The translations under genes were made by a program, and so were the position numbers. A DNA stretch of 64,000 nt, taken from the NCBI RefSeq assembly GCF_010015585.1, contig NW_022985069.1, positions 408,744-472,743 on the forward strand, written 5' to 3'. Below the pieces are notes generated by a model that saw only the letters and a list, made by a program, of their open reading frames with translations, was not told where the DNA came from and made no database searches. Source of the stretch: Eremomyces bilateralis CBS 781.70. Taxonomy: Eukaryota; Ascomycota; Dothideomycetes; Eremomycetales; Eremomycetaceae. Below, piece by piece: positions 12,555 to 27,012 of this stretch; position 1 is the stretch's first letter, and each line of letters begins with the position of its first letter.

Positions 12555-14444
<1,890 letters not shown>

Positions 14445-16186
14445 AATGGGGGGCCTCTTTGATATCTCGGGTGGATGGGCAATATCGAAGCAGACTTTGT
14501 CATGGGAATTGGTGCGGATCCAGCTATATAAATCGATCCTTACTGTCAATTAGACGCTGTCGACGTCCCCTAGGCGTAAAAATCTGCGCCCAAGTCCTAC
14601 ATGCACTTTCGAAATTCGGGACTTAGCCTCGGGGTCGAAGACTGCTCGTATACTGGACTGTGTGGAGGAGGCGTCTTGATCGTCCAAGAGACCACTTCCC
14701 CGCATGTTACTCCAAGCCGCCTGCAACTTTAGGTCGTTCAACGGCGGAATTAGCAAACCATAGAAGCGCTAGTCTACAGGAATCCTTCGAAACTGAATGA
14801 AGCATGGGCCAATGCCTCGGCGGGAAGCTGCATTGAGGGGGACGTTTGGCATCAAAGCTTCCGAATCGTGTCTAGATGCATGCTTCGTCTCAGATTTGAA
14901 TTATACTTCGATGAAGCGGATAGCCATTCCGGATCACCAACTTCATTGTTTTATCTGTCTATACTGGCAAGAGTTTACCACTGTATGATGTGATGCTGGT
15001 TCCAAAGCATCAGTTTTTTTTCGCTGAACACCTCACTCATCCCTCCACCAGTGCCAGGTGCACTATGAAATGCCTACAAAGATACCGCCGTACCACCTCT
15101 GTATTTTGCGGCTTCAAATTCGGTTCATCCAATCGGATAACAGAGCGAGAAATTGTTTCGGTGCTTGCATTTACCCAGAGGAGATCCTGTCAGCCAGGTG
15201 GAATTCAAGCGCCTCTCCTTGAGGCAATCTCGATGATTCAAATCCAGGTACCTCACGGAGTACTCTGTAAATATATTTGCCATTTGGTGTCCGTATTATG
15301 CGATCGGATGTTTAAACGAATACGAGAATCTAGTACCCGAACATTGGTGGTTGATAAGACTTACTATGGTACGGAATACTATGTACGATCCGCTTCCGCC
15401 CCGACTCCACGCCACTCCAAGATCATTAATGCCCTTGGCAACCCCGCGCGCCATCTCGCACTAATATTAAATTACTACTTCGGGTCGTATCTTCATCACA
15501 AACAGGACGCTAGGCATACTTGCTACATCCACAAGACGTAATAATAATATTACCGGATACTCCGTTAGTTACCCCGTCCTCGAAGTATACATAAAGAGAA
15601 TGAAGAAGCCTTTATAGAATCCGGAAGTAGTCCTCATCGATTCTGTTTCCTGCTCGACCACTCTTCGATCCACACCGATTAGTGCTGGATAAGTCGCCTT
15701 TACCATATTCCGTACAGCCTTCGATTCTGTGATTACTTATGGCATATATGATACAATGACCCATATTATGAACTCCACGTCTGCCAACGTTCTTTGTTGA
15801 TTGTTCCTCGTTTCCTAGCTTGTGCGCTTGTGTGCTTGCGCGCTTGCCCCACCTCGGCTCTAGTTACCTCCCAGCGTGTCTGAACGGTTCTCACGTCCTC
15901 TGCGAACGTTACACACGTAGTCCTTCAACATGATTGTTTTGTGAGGAATTGGGCATAAATTTTGCTCATCCATTCAGATCGTGAAGCTAATAATGGATCC
16001 TCCCTCCAAATATGATCAAGTTTGGGGAGATCTCACGTAAGCAAGGTACCTAAGCTTAGATATGTCCTAATTAGGTGATGATTGCGAGCGGGCCGATATG
16101 GATTAAGGGTGAACCATTCATAATGCCACCCAGTCCCCTGAATACGGACCAGTTCCGTCTTTATATTTTCGTTCAAACGTTTAGCG
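14445..16186. other. 1.7-kb intergenic region, no gene recognised
   Basis: Divergent region between the carboxylesterase (minus) and the decayed monooxygenase (plus); it should hold both promoters. A 183-codon frame at 14990-15541 (+) lacks any recognisable domain. Around 15820-15855 an imperfect CTTG(T/C)G(T/C)G octamer recurs four times. The middle looks AT-rich with TACGGAGTAC-like words, possibly old repeat debris, but I could not assign a family. Confidence 0.45.
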
Positions 16187-18030
16187 ATGCTCTCGAGAAA
16201 CAGTGATCAGGTATATGACTTGATAGTCATTGGAGCAGGTAGGCGTTTTGACGAGAGTATCCAAATGAATGGAGTTGACTTGTGCCTTTAGGGTTTTCTG
16301 GAATTGAAACTGCTCGATTCTACCTCGAAGCACATTCGAAGTGTCGACCATTGATAGTTGACAAGTATGAGTATCCAGGGGGTGTCTGGTCGAAGAGTAT
16401 GCACCGTCCTTTGCCTATAGTAACAAATAGCTGGACTGAACAGAAGTAGGTCATGTATACTCAGGATTCTGGTCGCAGACAGGTGAACGAATGGTCGGCT
16501 TCTCCGATCGTCCCTTCGAATTGCCTATAGATGCGCCACGAATTCACATCGACTTGTTCGAAGCCAAATATATGGCGGAATATTTCGACGAGTACATGGA
16601 CAGCCATAGTTATGAAGGCCAGACGTTGAAAGATAGAACGATGTTCAACTTCTCCGTGGAGCGTGTTCAAAAGGTAAAGGATCTCTGGACAGTGAGCGGC
16701 GTCCAGAACGGCGCCAATTTCGATTTTCGGTCCACGAGGCTCACTGTCGCAACTGGTGCCTTTTCAAGGCCATATTATCCAATTATGCAAGGCAGAGACG
16801 ACTTCAAAGGGCCGGTCATACACAGCAAGGAATTTGGGCAGTCCAACGCACAATCAGATCCAAGTATCAAGAAAATAATTGTCCTTGGAGCTTCCAAGTC
16901 CGCCGCGGATTATTGTATATACGCTCGCAAAGGCTGACAAAGAGGTAGCCTGGGTTATCCGAAAGAGTGGCCAGGGACCCGGTCTCTTCCTTGATCCAGC
17001 TGTGCCTGGACCGTATAGAAATTCGATTGAGGTGGCACACGTCAAACTATTCTCCATCCTATTTCCGAGCCCCTGGGGATCTTTCTCGTGGTGGAGGCAT
17101 GTCTTACATAGTACCAACTTCGGAAAACGCCTTACTCGAGGATTCATGTCGGCAGCAATGTCAGTGGCCATGAAAGCAGCAAATTACCGCAACCGACCCG
17201 GAGCACGAGACGGATTTCAAAATTTGGAGCCAACCTTAGAGTGAGTTTGTCTTGTGATAACTGGTATCTTCTCTCTAACATATACCGGTCCTTATTTTGG
17301 TACAGGCCCTCTTGGACTCCTCCACCACTCAGATTTCTGGGACGTAATATCTCAAAGGGTTGTCGTAGTCAGGGAAGATGTTTCATGTCTTGACAATAGA
17401 GGAATGGTATTGGCAGACGGCTCTTCTGTCGCCACGGACGCGATTGTCCTTGCGACTGGGTTCCTCGATTCGCACACCTACTTTGACACGGAGCAAAAGA
17501 TTCAGCTTGGCCTACCTCATCTCAAGTCCGATGGTTCTTCATCGGAGGCAGCCTTGTGGAAAAAGCTTGAAGATGCAGCAGAACCCACCATCCTCCAGTG
17601 TTATCCTGCGTTTGCGGACCCCCCTAAAGATATCTACGTGGCACCTTGTCGGTCTTCAAGGACGGCATTCCGGCTATACAAGCACATCACGCCAATTCAC
17701 GACCACTCCATCGCCTTTCCTGGCGAACCACAAGTCGCCAACGCGTTTCGAAACGGGGAGCTGCGGGGGATCTGGATTACCGCGCTCTTTGATGGGGCAC
17801 TGAAGCTACCCACCGAGGAGAAGATGCGGGAGAGCATTGCATATGCCAACGTGTTCAGCCGACTGAATGCACCGACAGCAGGACTGCAAGGTGAGTGGAT
17901 AACTCCAGCCGGGGGGATGAGATACTTCGAGGCATTGCTGCAGGAAGTGGACTTGAAGTCGCATAAGAAGTCGTGGCTACTCGACCTGGTTACGCCATAC
18001 ATTATGAGCGATTACAAAGGACTGAAATAG
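16187..18030 (+). pseudogene. Decayed FAD/NADPH-dependent flavin monooxygenase
   Basis: Remnant of a flavin-containing monooxygenase (dimethylaniline-monooxygenase-like), which would oxygenate a small substrate using FAD and NADPH. Exon-like parts: 16187-16238, 16292-16396, 16447-17240 and 17306-18030. Visible motifs: FAD-binding GAGFSGIE, second Rossmann GASKSAAD, and ATGFLDSHTYFD. One extra T near 16911 breaks the frame: SAAD is followed by a stop at 16935-16937, while the expected IVYTLAKAD continues one frame over. The last intron (17241-17305) also fails to join in frame, since the exons meet in incompatible phases. All other blocks are well kept, so the loss looks recent, or one site could be a sequence error. 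It converges on the P450 gene 187 bp away. Confidence 0.65.
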
Positions 18031-18217
18031 GAGTATTTAAGTAGGTACTGCAGTCGATAAAGTAATTGCTACAATACTCGTTCGTATGAATGATTTGCCA
18101 GTTACGCGTAGGAGACCGCAAAGATGCCTTCATCCTAGCGCCTAAGCAGGTAAATTCCGATGCAGAGTATCGATCGTGAGAGCGTTCCCTACCCTCCCAG
18201 TAGAAGCTTGCCCAATG

Positions 18218-19889
18218 TCAGTCCTTCAATGTGTACTTGAGCCTAACTGGTGTTCGGGGCTTATGAGCTGCATGTTCGTTCCTATCCGTTTCAGGCCATG
18301 CCATCTTGGGGTATCCTTGCTCATCCACCAGCTGAAAGTCAAACGTTGCCACGAAAAAGGCGATGATGATAAAGGTCTCCAGCTTCGCAAATCGCATTCC
18401 ATGGCAAGGATGTCGACCAGTGCCCCAGCCGAGATATCCATTCTGAACCTTTTTGTCCTCCGCGCGATGTGGCAGATATCTGGATGGGTCCCATGTCTGA
18501 GGGTCGGTGTAGATTTCAGGGTCAAAGTGGATATCGTCCACAGCATATACCTGGAATGGGGGTTAGTACATTTGACAGCAGTGCGGAAAAACTTACAAGA
18601 TATGCGTCCTTGGGGATAATCTCCTTTCCCAGAATCATGTCCTTTCCACTGACATTTCTGCGGAACGCAGTTCCGGTCAGGTGAAACCGAATAGATTCGC
18701 GAAGGCAAAGATCAATGTTCGGAAACTCGGTTTCCCAGTCCCCAAGAGCGAAACTAGTGAGAATATCACCTTTCGACTGCGCAGAATTCGTTCGATGCTT
18801 GTCAATGGCTGCATCAACTTCTTGGCGTACGACATCCATCCAGTGCGAGTCAGTGGAAAGATAGACGAGAATCCAAGCGGCGTTGATACCGGTGTTGAGT
18901 ACACCGGCATACAGTGAACCGATGACGAACTTTTCAAATGTTTTAATTTCTTTGGATGAGTTTAAGCAATCTTGGGTAACGTACTGATATTATCTGTGCG
19001 ATACTGTCGCCCTGATCCACCAAGAACTGAAGCGCATCTTCACCCCTTACCCCGGCACTTTTCCTTGCCTCTACAATGTTCTGTACCATCCTGTACAGTC
19101 TCGCGCCAGCAACCATTCTCTTAACGGAAGCTGGAGTAGGCAGCCAGGGGAAGATAACAGTGGAAGGTGTCGTACTGGCGTCAATAGTTTCGAAAGCCTT
19201 CAACGACCGGGAAAGTAAGTCTGGGTTATCGGCAATATCATTGCAGGCCACCGTCCGGACAGTCAATCGGTAAACGATCCGATAAATATCATCGAATGGA
19301 TCCAGAATATTGCTCTCCGCCTTCGCCAACTGACTCAGCGCTTGCCTCGTATCATTGACGAGGAGATGCAGGTTCCGAACGAATCTGCCTTTCTTCATCA
19401 GACGCGTAATGCGACGATTGAAATAGGTATCAAATCCACCCTCTACTCCGGAAGTCTCGACGCCGTCCTCATTCTTGACACTGAATCTCGGAGCATTACC
19501 GAATAGCACGGCGTAGCTGCAACTGCGTTATATGCGAGGCCCATGTGATAGGATGGGGTGGACTGTTACCCTTCAGAGAAGCTCAACTCTTTGCTTTCGA
19601 AAAATGTCTTTCTTCCTTCGACTCCACTGACACTGACGACAGGCAGTTTGCCTACATAAAAGCTGAAGCGACCGGTCTTGCTCTGTGCGGTCCCATGGCG
19701 CCAGAAATCGATTCGACGGCTGAAGAAACTCCATGCTCCCACGACTGGATACTCGTCAACCAGCACAGGGGACCCCTTGGGGAAAAGTGGACGCCGGAAC
19801 AAGAGGCGTAGCCAGTAGATGGATGCTAGGGCGAGAGAGAGGAGGATGAAGGTAACGGATGGTCTTTGCAGGTCGAGGATCGGACCCAT
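18218..19889 (-). CDS. Cytochrome P450 monooxygenase (microsomal type)
   Basis: Haem-thiolate monooxygenase, probably ER-anchored by an N-terminal helix (FILLSLALASIYWLRLLF). Exons: 19889-19570, 19516-18985, 18929-18597 and 18550-18218, all GT-AG with short introns (46-55 bp), giving 505 aa, a normal P450 length. The K-helix ExxR is LRESIRFH (Glu about 362, Arg about 365). The haem loop is GWGTGRHPCHG (Cys about 444). The I-helix region lies in exon 3 (SLYAGVLNTGINAAW) and has Asn where many P450s have the AGxDT Thr region. The remnant monooxygenase converges from the left, and the chromate transporter diverges to the right. Substrate unknown. Confidence 0.92.
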
Positions 19890-20890
19890 CTTGTCGAGTC
19901 TGAGGCCGGGTTCAGCCTAGGAGATCCTAAGTAGTGTTGCTGAAGGACAACCTGTAATAGGGAGCAGTGGGCAGGTGCAGGTTAGTACGTAGTGATACAA
20001 CTGAAGGAGAGATTGATCAACGATCTGATAACTGTACGGTCCTCGGGAGGAAGAATATAACGGTAGTAGACAGTGAAACTTCTCTTCTCAGTTGCCGCTT
20101 CCTATTGCCGTATCTGCTGGTAAGTTCGTTGAATTCAGAGTTTTTGGCTACCAGTCCACATCCTACGATAGAATTCCACTCAGCCAGTTTGGTTTCAATG
20201 GAGACAGTTTACTGGGGCCCGTTAACATAATAAAAGCCTACAGTGCAGGTTCTCCGATGTGAAATCGGGATGAGGCTGTTGGCTTGAGATTAATTAGAGT
20301 TTGACTATTTGGTCGCAGAAGGAGCTCCACGGGCACAGGTGAATGATAAAGTACTATCCGATGTTCCCAGCAAGCATCAAGGCTGGTCTTCAGTACTGCA
20401 AAATAATTTTTCTTATCCCGCGTCAGACGCATCAGGTGTGCCATACTATATACTGGCTAGTCAGGCGCCGTGACACTAAAATGACTGTCGTTGTCCCGCC
20501 TGTTCATAGAGACTTAGTCTTATGGTAGTCGGCTGACACGTGCGAGATCTATTGAAAGAATCGTTCTGTTGCTGTTAATGTCAGGTCAAGGTCCCGATCG
20601 ATTGTATTTGCTTTTCTGAACCACCAAGAATTTATTAAGTTTCATTACTCTACCTGCCAAGGCGGTTGAGATTTAGCCACGGAATTTCTAGATCTCCTGC
20701 TCAATGTCGTGATGTGAACTGGCGAATCATTGGTTAAGACATGCTCACTGCCAAGTCGCTGTGATATCCATACATCGTAACACCCGAGAGAATCTATAAG
20801 TATTCCAAGTCTGCCTTGCAGAGAGGGGTATTCTGCTGGAAAAGTTGCGATGCCGTTTTCTCGGTTGTATGGTGACTTCTGCTCTTGACC
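19890..20890. other. Divergent promoter region
   Basis: 1.0 kb between the divergently transcribed P450 (minus) and chromate transporter (plus). It must carry both promoters. I see no gene and no clear repeated operator. Confidence 0.5.
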
Positions 20891-22658
20891 ATGGCGCTAC
20901 AATCGCTCGTCAACACGTTCCATTCCTTACGTGATTCGACAAAGGATCACGACGATTCCACCGTCTCCGCGTACCAAGCAAACAAGTCCCCTCTGTTGTG
21001 GCGACTTGGCGATGTCTTTCTACGAACTTGGGATTTAGGGTTCACCGCCTTCGGGGGACCGCCGGTACATTTTCAAATCCTCCATCGACGGTTCGTAGAA
21101 GGGCATGGCGGGAAAGCAAAATGGGTCGATGAGCAGACTGTAAGCCATCAGAATCCAAATCGAATTCCGACCGAAAGGCGCATGTACTGGAAAAATAGGA
21201 GCTGATTCTGCTCTTATACAGTATCAGGAAATCTTCGCAGTATGTCAGGGTCTGCCTGGCCCAGCTAGCACCAAGATGGCATTCTCCCTAGCCCAGATCC
21301 ACGCCGGATTCATTCCCGCTCTGTTTGTGTTCTTTCTCTGGAGTCTGCCAGGCGCAGTTGGCATGTTTGTGCTGTCTCTTGGTGTTCAGCGTATCGGCGA
21401 TGTCCTTCCTGGCCCAGTCTACGCGCTTCTCTCTGGTCTGAACGCTTCGACGGTGGGCATCATTGCCCTTGCCGCTGTCCAGCTCGCCGAGAAGGCTATC
21501 ACTGACCCATTAACGCGCATTCTTGTCATCGGTGCCGGTTGTGCGGGATTGTGCTACAACGCCTTGTGGTACTTTCCTGTAATCATGGTAGTAGGTGGCA
21601 CTATGACGGTTGTCTGGGACATCTGGCTCCGACAGCAAGTGGAAAAGTTCAGAGCGAGCATACAACGCAAGCGAAAAAGTCAGCAAGAGTTGAGTCCCGA
21701 AGCTGCCACACCTGAAGCAAATATACCGTCGGGGCTGCAGACGGCCCAACCAGAAGGGTTGCACAAACGGACTGCTGGAAACGGATTGAAGGGAAAGTTC
21801 AGAGAAGATATGACAACGCCGTCGACCGATCCGAAATTCGTGATCGAGTCAGAATCGCCGAGAGAGGCAGCTTCGGACCAGGGAAACCCCATGACTGATA
21901 CCCAGTCTCACAGAATCTCCATCAAGGTTGGCATTGCGATAATCATCGGGTTTTTGGGTACGTACCCCATCGATGCCCTTGACTGCATATTGACGTTTCC
22001 AGCTTCCTTGATCGCCATTCTTATTACAAGAGGTGTCCTGAAACGACCTCCGCTTCCTTTGTCCCTGTTCTCAAATATGTATCTCGCCGGAACGATCATC
22101 TTCGGCGGAGGACCCGTGGTCATCCCGCTGCTACGGGAATATGTTGTCCAACCCGGCTGGGTTTCCTCTAGAGACTTCCTCCTTGGACTTGCTATCATCC
22201 AGGCATTCCCCGGCCCCAATTTCAACTTTTCCGTGTACCTGGGGGCGCTTGTGATGACCGCGCCTACATATCTCGGAGAGCCGTACAAGCAAACGTATCC
22301 CACGTTTCTCGGAGCATTATTGGGATTCATCGGCATATTTGTCCCCGGCCTTGCTCTGGTGGTTGCGGCGCAGTCATTCTGGCGGGTACTGAGGCGCAAA
22401 CCTGTGGTCACCAGTGCGCTCCGTGGTCTCAATGCGGCGGCCGTGGGCCTTGTCTTCACAGCTGTCTACCGACTGTGGGAAATCGGCTACCTAACGAAAG
22501 ATAACAGTCAGGGTCAGAGTTTGGCCCGGGAACCTTGGTGGGTGGTTGTTGCGGCAGTGTCTTATTCGGCAAGTGCCTGGTATAAGGTCCCTGTTGCCGG
22601 TGCGATTATTATGGGTGGCATTCTTGGAACAGCATGGTGGGGAACTGTAGGGAGGTAA
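20891..22658 (+). CDS. Chromate ion transporter, two-domain (CHR/ChrA family)
   Basis: Membrane transporter of the chromate ion transporter family, which exports chromate in characterised bacterial members; the fungal substrate may be another oxyanion. Exons: 20891-21139 and 21222-22658, giving 561 aa. The start ACCATGG has good context. Two homologous halves are visible: the N-terminal half with FTAFGGPPVHFQI and CQGLPGPASTKMAF, and the C-terminal half with FGGGPVVIPLLREYVV and IIQAFPGPNFNFSVYLGAL. They are separated by a polar loop at residues about 215-300. About 10 hydrophobic segments are present. The single 82-bp intron falls between the two N-terminal signature motifs. No chromate-response partner lies nearby. 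Confidence 0.93.
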
Positions 22659-23432
22659 ATGCTGCGTTCCGTTCGTCCGGCTCATTGAAGGTTCCCAAAA
22701 AACGAAATCACTATTAGGTTTGTACGCTTTCGAGAGGACTACTGGTTCCGACTGTAATGACGCTCTTCAAGCCGGTCCAACATGAAGAGAAATATAAAGC
22801 TCCAATCTACACATGGTTTCTGATATGTACTTGGAACATGTAATATATGGCCTTCGCTCCACTGCCGCTAACGGATGAAGGAATAGAGAAACATTGATAT
22901 AACAAGGACATTACAGTGAACAGAACATCGAAGAATACCTCTAGTGTTATTATGCTGCATAGCTTCGCAGATATTGCTCCTCAGTGCCATCAGTTGTGCT
23001 ATCACCCCTGCTGTCTTCCTCGGATCTCGCAAGTACGTCCTTATGATTTGTCTCCTCTTCCAAACAAGTGGCGTCAGAGGCGGTCCCAGGTGAATACCGA
23101 ATTATCTAGAATGTGTCGGTGCGCAAGGACCGATGTGAGCTTCAAGATGCGGACACCCCTCCAGGAGGATGTCGACGTGAAATGAAGCAGCAGGGTCCAA
23201 TTCTTCAGGATCCAAGAGATATACATTGTAGCCATTCAGAAACGACGCTCTCAAGACTATCACCAAATTAATTTCCAGTACCGTAAGCAAACATGCCTTA
23301 GGCGCAAGATAAACCGAGCCATATAACGTGCCTGCGGCATTTCATAGTGTCATCCCAACGTCTCCCTAACACCTTTCCGGGTCAAACGCCATCGGATCGA
23401 GTTGTGATTCCACACCGGTGGCATTGGCCAGT
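22659..23432. other. Convergent intergenic region
   Basis: 774 bp between the stop codons of the chromate transporter and the primase subunit. No gene, repeat or RNA recognised. Confidence 0.5.
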
Positions 23433-25066
23433 TCACTCCTCCATCTTCAACGGGCCGCCCGCATCAGCTCCCTCTCGGACCTCCTTGTCACCCCAATGCT
23501 TCAACAAGAAGCTCTTTTTGAAATAGTCATTCGGATGTACGATCGTTTCCTTCAGTCCCGGGATCTCCTGGCCCGGCTTGCCATCCAGCTCCGCCTTGTG
23601 CTGATACTCAAAGACGCGGTTGCAGGCAATGTGGTAGCGCTGGCGACCGACGTCCTCGCGGATGGTTTTGAGGACCTCGCGGTCATGCACGCCCATGCTG
23701 CGGAGCGATTCGAGGAGATTGTCGATGCTGAACGTGCGGTAGGGGCAGCCGTGAGCTTGGCCAGCGCTCGGCAGCGGCTCTGTCAGGATCTTCTGGCAGC
23801 TGTAGGCGCTGTATCCCTTTCCGCGGCGATTGGAGTCGCCGCCGACGTCGCCGTATACGTGTCGGATGTTGTACTTGTATTCTTTCTCGAACTTCTCGTC
23901 GGTCATGAGCGAGAAGGATCGGCGCCAGAAGACGATGCAGTCCTGCAGCGATAGGCCAATTCCTTTCAAGAAAAGGGTATATTGCAGTCGCGCGAAGTGT
24001 TTGAGATGGTGGTCTCGAGCAAGTCGCGTTTGTAATTGGCCCATGCATGCCGGGAAATGTTGTGCGAGTTGAGGGATGTTGTTCGCGTGGGGCTGTAGCG
24101 TCCCGGGAAGCGCAGAGTTGCTGTCGTAGGTGCTGGCAGGTGAGATAAAGGAGGCGGACAGATGCTTCAAGATCGGCGTCAATCTGTCGTCCTCGTCAAG
24201 ACGTGGTAGGGCTCGGGCAGTGAGCTACATGCTGTTAGCACGGACTTACGAAGACGGGGGAAGAATACTAACCTCCATTGCTGCATCTAGTCGCCGTGTG
24301 AATTCCGCCATGACAAGACTCATCTGCTCTCGAGCAGGAACGTACGCGACCCCTCTCTTCAGCAACACCCTTCTGCTCTCCACGAGCTCCGGAACTTGTT
24401 CCCATTCAACTTTGAACCAGCCATCGTCATCGCTTTGCCTCGTCTTATACGTCACGGCCGCAAGTTCGCTTGCCAATTCCCTTTTCTCCTCATCCCCTAC
24501 TTTCTCCCACCTTAAGTCTAGGCTATCCACGAACTCCCTTCGCTCTCTTGCATCATCCTCCTTCCATCGGAGACGGAAAAGCATGCTTTCTAATCGGGAG
24601 AAACGCCGGCGGAGGTCTTCGGTAGAGGAAAAGGCAAGTCGTAGGATGAAGTGAGAGTAGTGGTCCTGTTTCCGCTCCTCCTGTAGCATGGATGATCGGG
24701 ATGAGTTCGAGTGAAGAGCGAGGTATTTAGAGAGGATAGGAGCCATATATGAGGCCGTCTCGTCCGGCGTGCGATTTCGGAACGTACATGATTCGAGTTC
24801 GGAGAGCACTGGGTTGTTAGTCCAACTTCCCTTCGCAGCTTTTAGGGTAGATTATGGTAGAAATCGCCGTGCTTACCCTTCAACCGGTTTATCGCCCACT
24901 CCTCGAACTCTTCCAGCGTTATCTCTGCAGTAGGCGGTAGAACGTAGAAGTTGAGGCGATGTTGGTAGTCATGATGCTGAAAGGCCGGTTGGGCGAACTG
25001 CTTCTTCTTTGGATCGAGATTCGACCGCCTTTTGGCATCGATGCGATTGAAGTCTTGTCGAATCAT
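23433..25066 (-). CDS. pri2: DNA primase large subunit (Pri2/PriL)
   Basis: Regulatory subunit of the polymerase alpha-primase complex, which makes RNA primers in the nucleus. Exons: 25066-24877, 24808-24273 and 24224-23433 (introns of 68 and 48 bp), giving 505 aa, a typical length. The C-terminal domain holds four cysteines expected to bind a 4Fe-4S cluster: PACMGQ (about 302), AYSCQK (about 385), AHGCPYR (about 402) and IACNRVFE (about 443). Their spacing of 83, 17 and 41 is close to the metazoan pattern. The conserved block QYTLFLKGIGLSL lies between the first two. The N-terminal part begins MIRQDFNRIDAKRR. Single-copy housekeeping gene; confident. Confidence 0.95.
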
Positions 25067-25597
25067 CTTGGACGGTGCTGTCGAGAATGGATCATGTACG
25101 ATGGAATTTGTCGAGCATCTTCAAGCATCCGGACCAGATAAATCGTTTATCGTACCTGGGACAACAAACATCCTGATCTGACGTACAGAGATATGTGGGG
25201 AGCTACAGAAAGTCCAGGAACGCGTCGTTGACGCGAGACCGCGTTTTGGCGCGTCACTGCCACGCGTTGTGCCTTGCACTTTCCCAGATCCGATGTGGCT
25301 GGTGCGCCGCTGTGTGATCACTGTTACACTGTAGCTTCACCTCCTTGCTGTGTGCTGCGTTCTGTTGCAGGGAGCTTCCATTTAATAATCGATATCTCAA
25401 GTGCACAAATTTATAGCGAGCGTCAAAATCTTGGTACTCACCGCTGGGAGCGTGGTTGCAATGTGTCCGACGTGCATACATCTCGGATCGATCCATCACG
25501 ACTCTATTATGATCACAGTCCCTTTTGATGACTCTCTGCTATCGCCTTGTCTATGTCCTCCGTCTGAATGCTGAAACACAATGACAGCTCGTCTTGA
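25067..25597. other. Intergenic region upstream of pri2
   Basis: 531 bp holding the primase promoter and the 3' end of the PHO13-like gene. No gene seen; short open frames antisense to one another are probably chance. Confidence 0.5.
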
Positions 25598-26802
25598 TCA
25601 ACCCAATAAATCCCCCAACATATCCACATATGCCGTCGGAACGATCTCCTTCCCCTCCCCTAGAAACTCCTCCTTCTTCGACACCCCCGTCAACACCGCC
25701 AACGTCCCCCCAAGCCCCCCCTCAATCCCAAACTGAATATCCGTATTCAACCGATCTCCCACCATGCATGTCCGTGTCCGATCCACGTGAAACTTCCCCT
25801 CTACCGCATCCATCATCGCCTGACTCGGCTTCCCCAACGCCAGCGGCTCCGCCCCCCACGCCCGCACGATCCCCGCCCCCGTCGCCCCCGCCCCCGGGAA
25901 CAGCGTCCCGTGGCTCGGCAGCGTGCTGTCGCCGTTCGTCGCGAGGAACCGCGCCCCCGCCCGCAGATACGCCAGCGCGAGGCTCATCTTCAGGTAGTTG
26001 ATGTGGAAATCCAGGCCGATCAGCACGACGCCCACGGCCGGGTCGAGCGCGGCGCCCGAGGCGATGGAGGTGTAGTCGTCGGGCGTCATGTCGCGGCGGA
26101 GGGACGGGTCGGTGCCGCCGATGAAGGGGATGGAGCAGGACGCGAGCTCGTGCTCGATGCCGGCTTCGCCGAGGACGAAGACTTTGTTGCGCGGGGGCGA
26201 GAGTTTGAGGATCCGGGAGATGTAGATGGCGGCGCTGTAGGACGAACCGAAGACATCTTCCTGGGACGGTTTAGTAGAGGGGACGACGAAGGACGTTGAG
26301 TAGACGGGACGGATCTACCTCGTTGCATGGAATGCCTTTGGCGTCGAACTTCTGCTTGTAGGCTGCTCGGCTCTTGGTGCTGTTGTTCGTAACGAAAACA
26401 AGTCGCTTGCCTACGCTCGTTGGTAAGCCCCATTTCGCCTGCGAATTGTTGGGACCCTCACCTTTGTCTTTCAACATCTGAATCGTTTCGACGGTCTTGG
26501 GGTAGACCTGTTCTCCGGACCATAAGACGCCTATTTTCCGTACGTCAATCCCACTGCTCTTTAACTTTGAAACCGATGACGATAACAGAACAGCCGGGTC
26601 GTCCCGTCATTGCCGTCACGCTTTGGAGGAAACTTTTGAAAAGGTATGCAATAAGACATGCTCACCATCGCAATCAAACAAGAATGTCTTTTGTCCAATT
26701 AGTATTCTGTATAGTGCTGCCATTGGATATACGTACATCGAATCTGTCTATGAACTCATCTATGGCCGGCTTATCGCCGGTGAGGTACTTGGGAGTGACC
26801 AT
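25598..26802 (-). CDS. HAD-family 4-nitrophenylphosphatase/phosphoglycolate phosphatase (PHO13-like)
   Basis: HAD-superfamily phosphatase of the PHO13/PGP group, a cytosolic enzyme that removes phosphoglycolate and similar side products. Five exons: 26802-26737, 26687-26666 (only 22 nt), 26530-26462, 26410-26319 and 26260-25598, giving 303 aa. Motif I FLFDCDGVLWSGE carries both catalytic Asp and is assembled across the 22-nt exon. Motif II is VFVTNNSTKSRA; the motif III Lys is in LGKPSQAM; motif IV is MVGDRLNTDI. The cap region follows motif II (GIPCNE, EDVFGSSYSAA). The start codon lies only 110 bp from the end of the Fot1-like transposon, which therefore sits in the promoter zone. Confidence 0.93.
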
Positions 26803-26912
26803 GCTAACTGTGCCGCCTTTACTAATACTCCTGGTGCCCAAGAAGATCTAGAGAGAAAGGGTATGGAAAAGACTGGAACTTGCAACTAACACGCGGAAGT
26901 AAGTAGTTACTA

Positions 26913-26959
26913 ACGTAATCCACCAGCGAGTCGCCCAAACCACCGAGTCGCCCACCTCA
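26913..26959. repeat. Left terminal inverted repeat of the Fot1-like element
   Basis: 47 bp starting ACGTAATCCACC and ending GCCCACCTCA; the reverse complement is identical to 28712-28758. It contains a 16-bp direct repeat, ACCA(G/C)CGAGTCGCCCA, at offsets 10-25 and 27-42, a plausible double transposase-binding site. Confidence 0.95.
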
Positions 26960-27012
26960 ACCGTGGCCCACTACCGTAACCTGAATATCTCAACAACTAC
27001 TGAAGCAATTTA

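Noticed and set aside
14990-15541. 183-codon plus frame between the esterase and the decayed monooxygenase
   Set aside because: No domain, no splice-supported extension and unusual composition; probably chance in AT-rich sequence.
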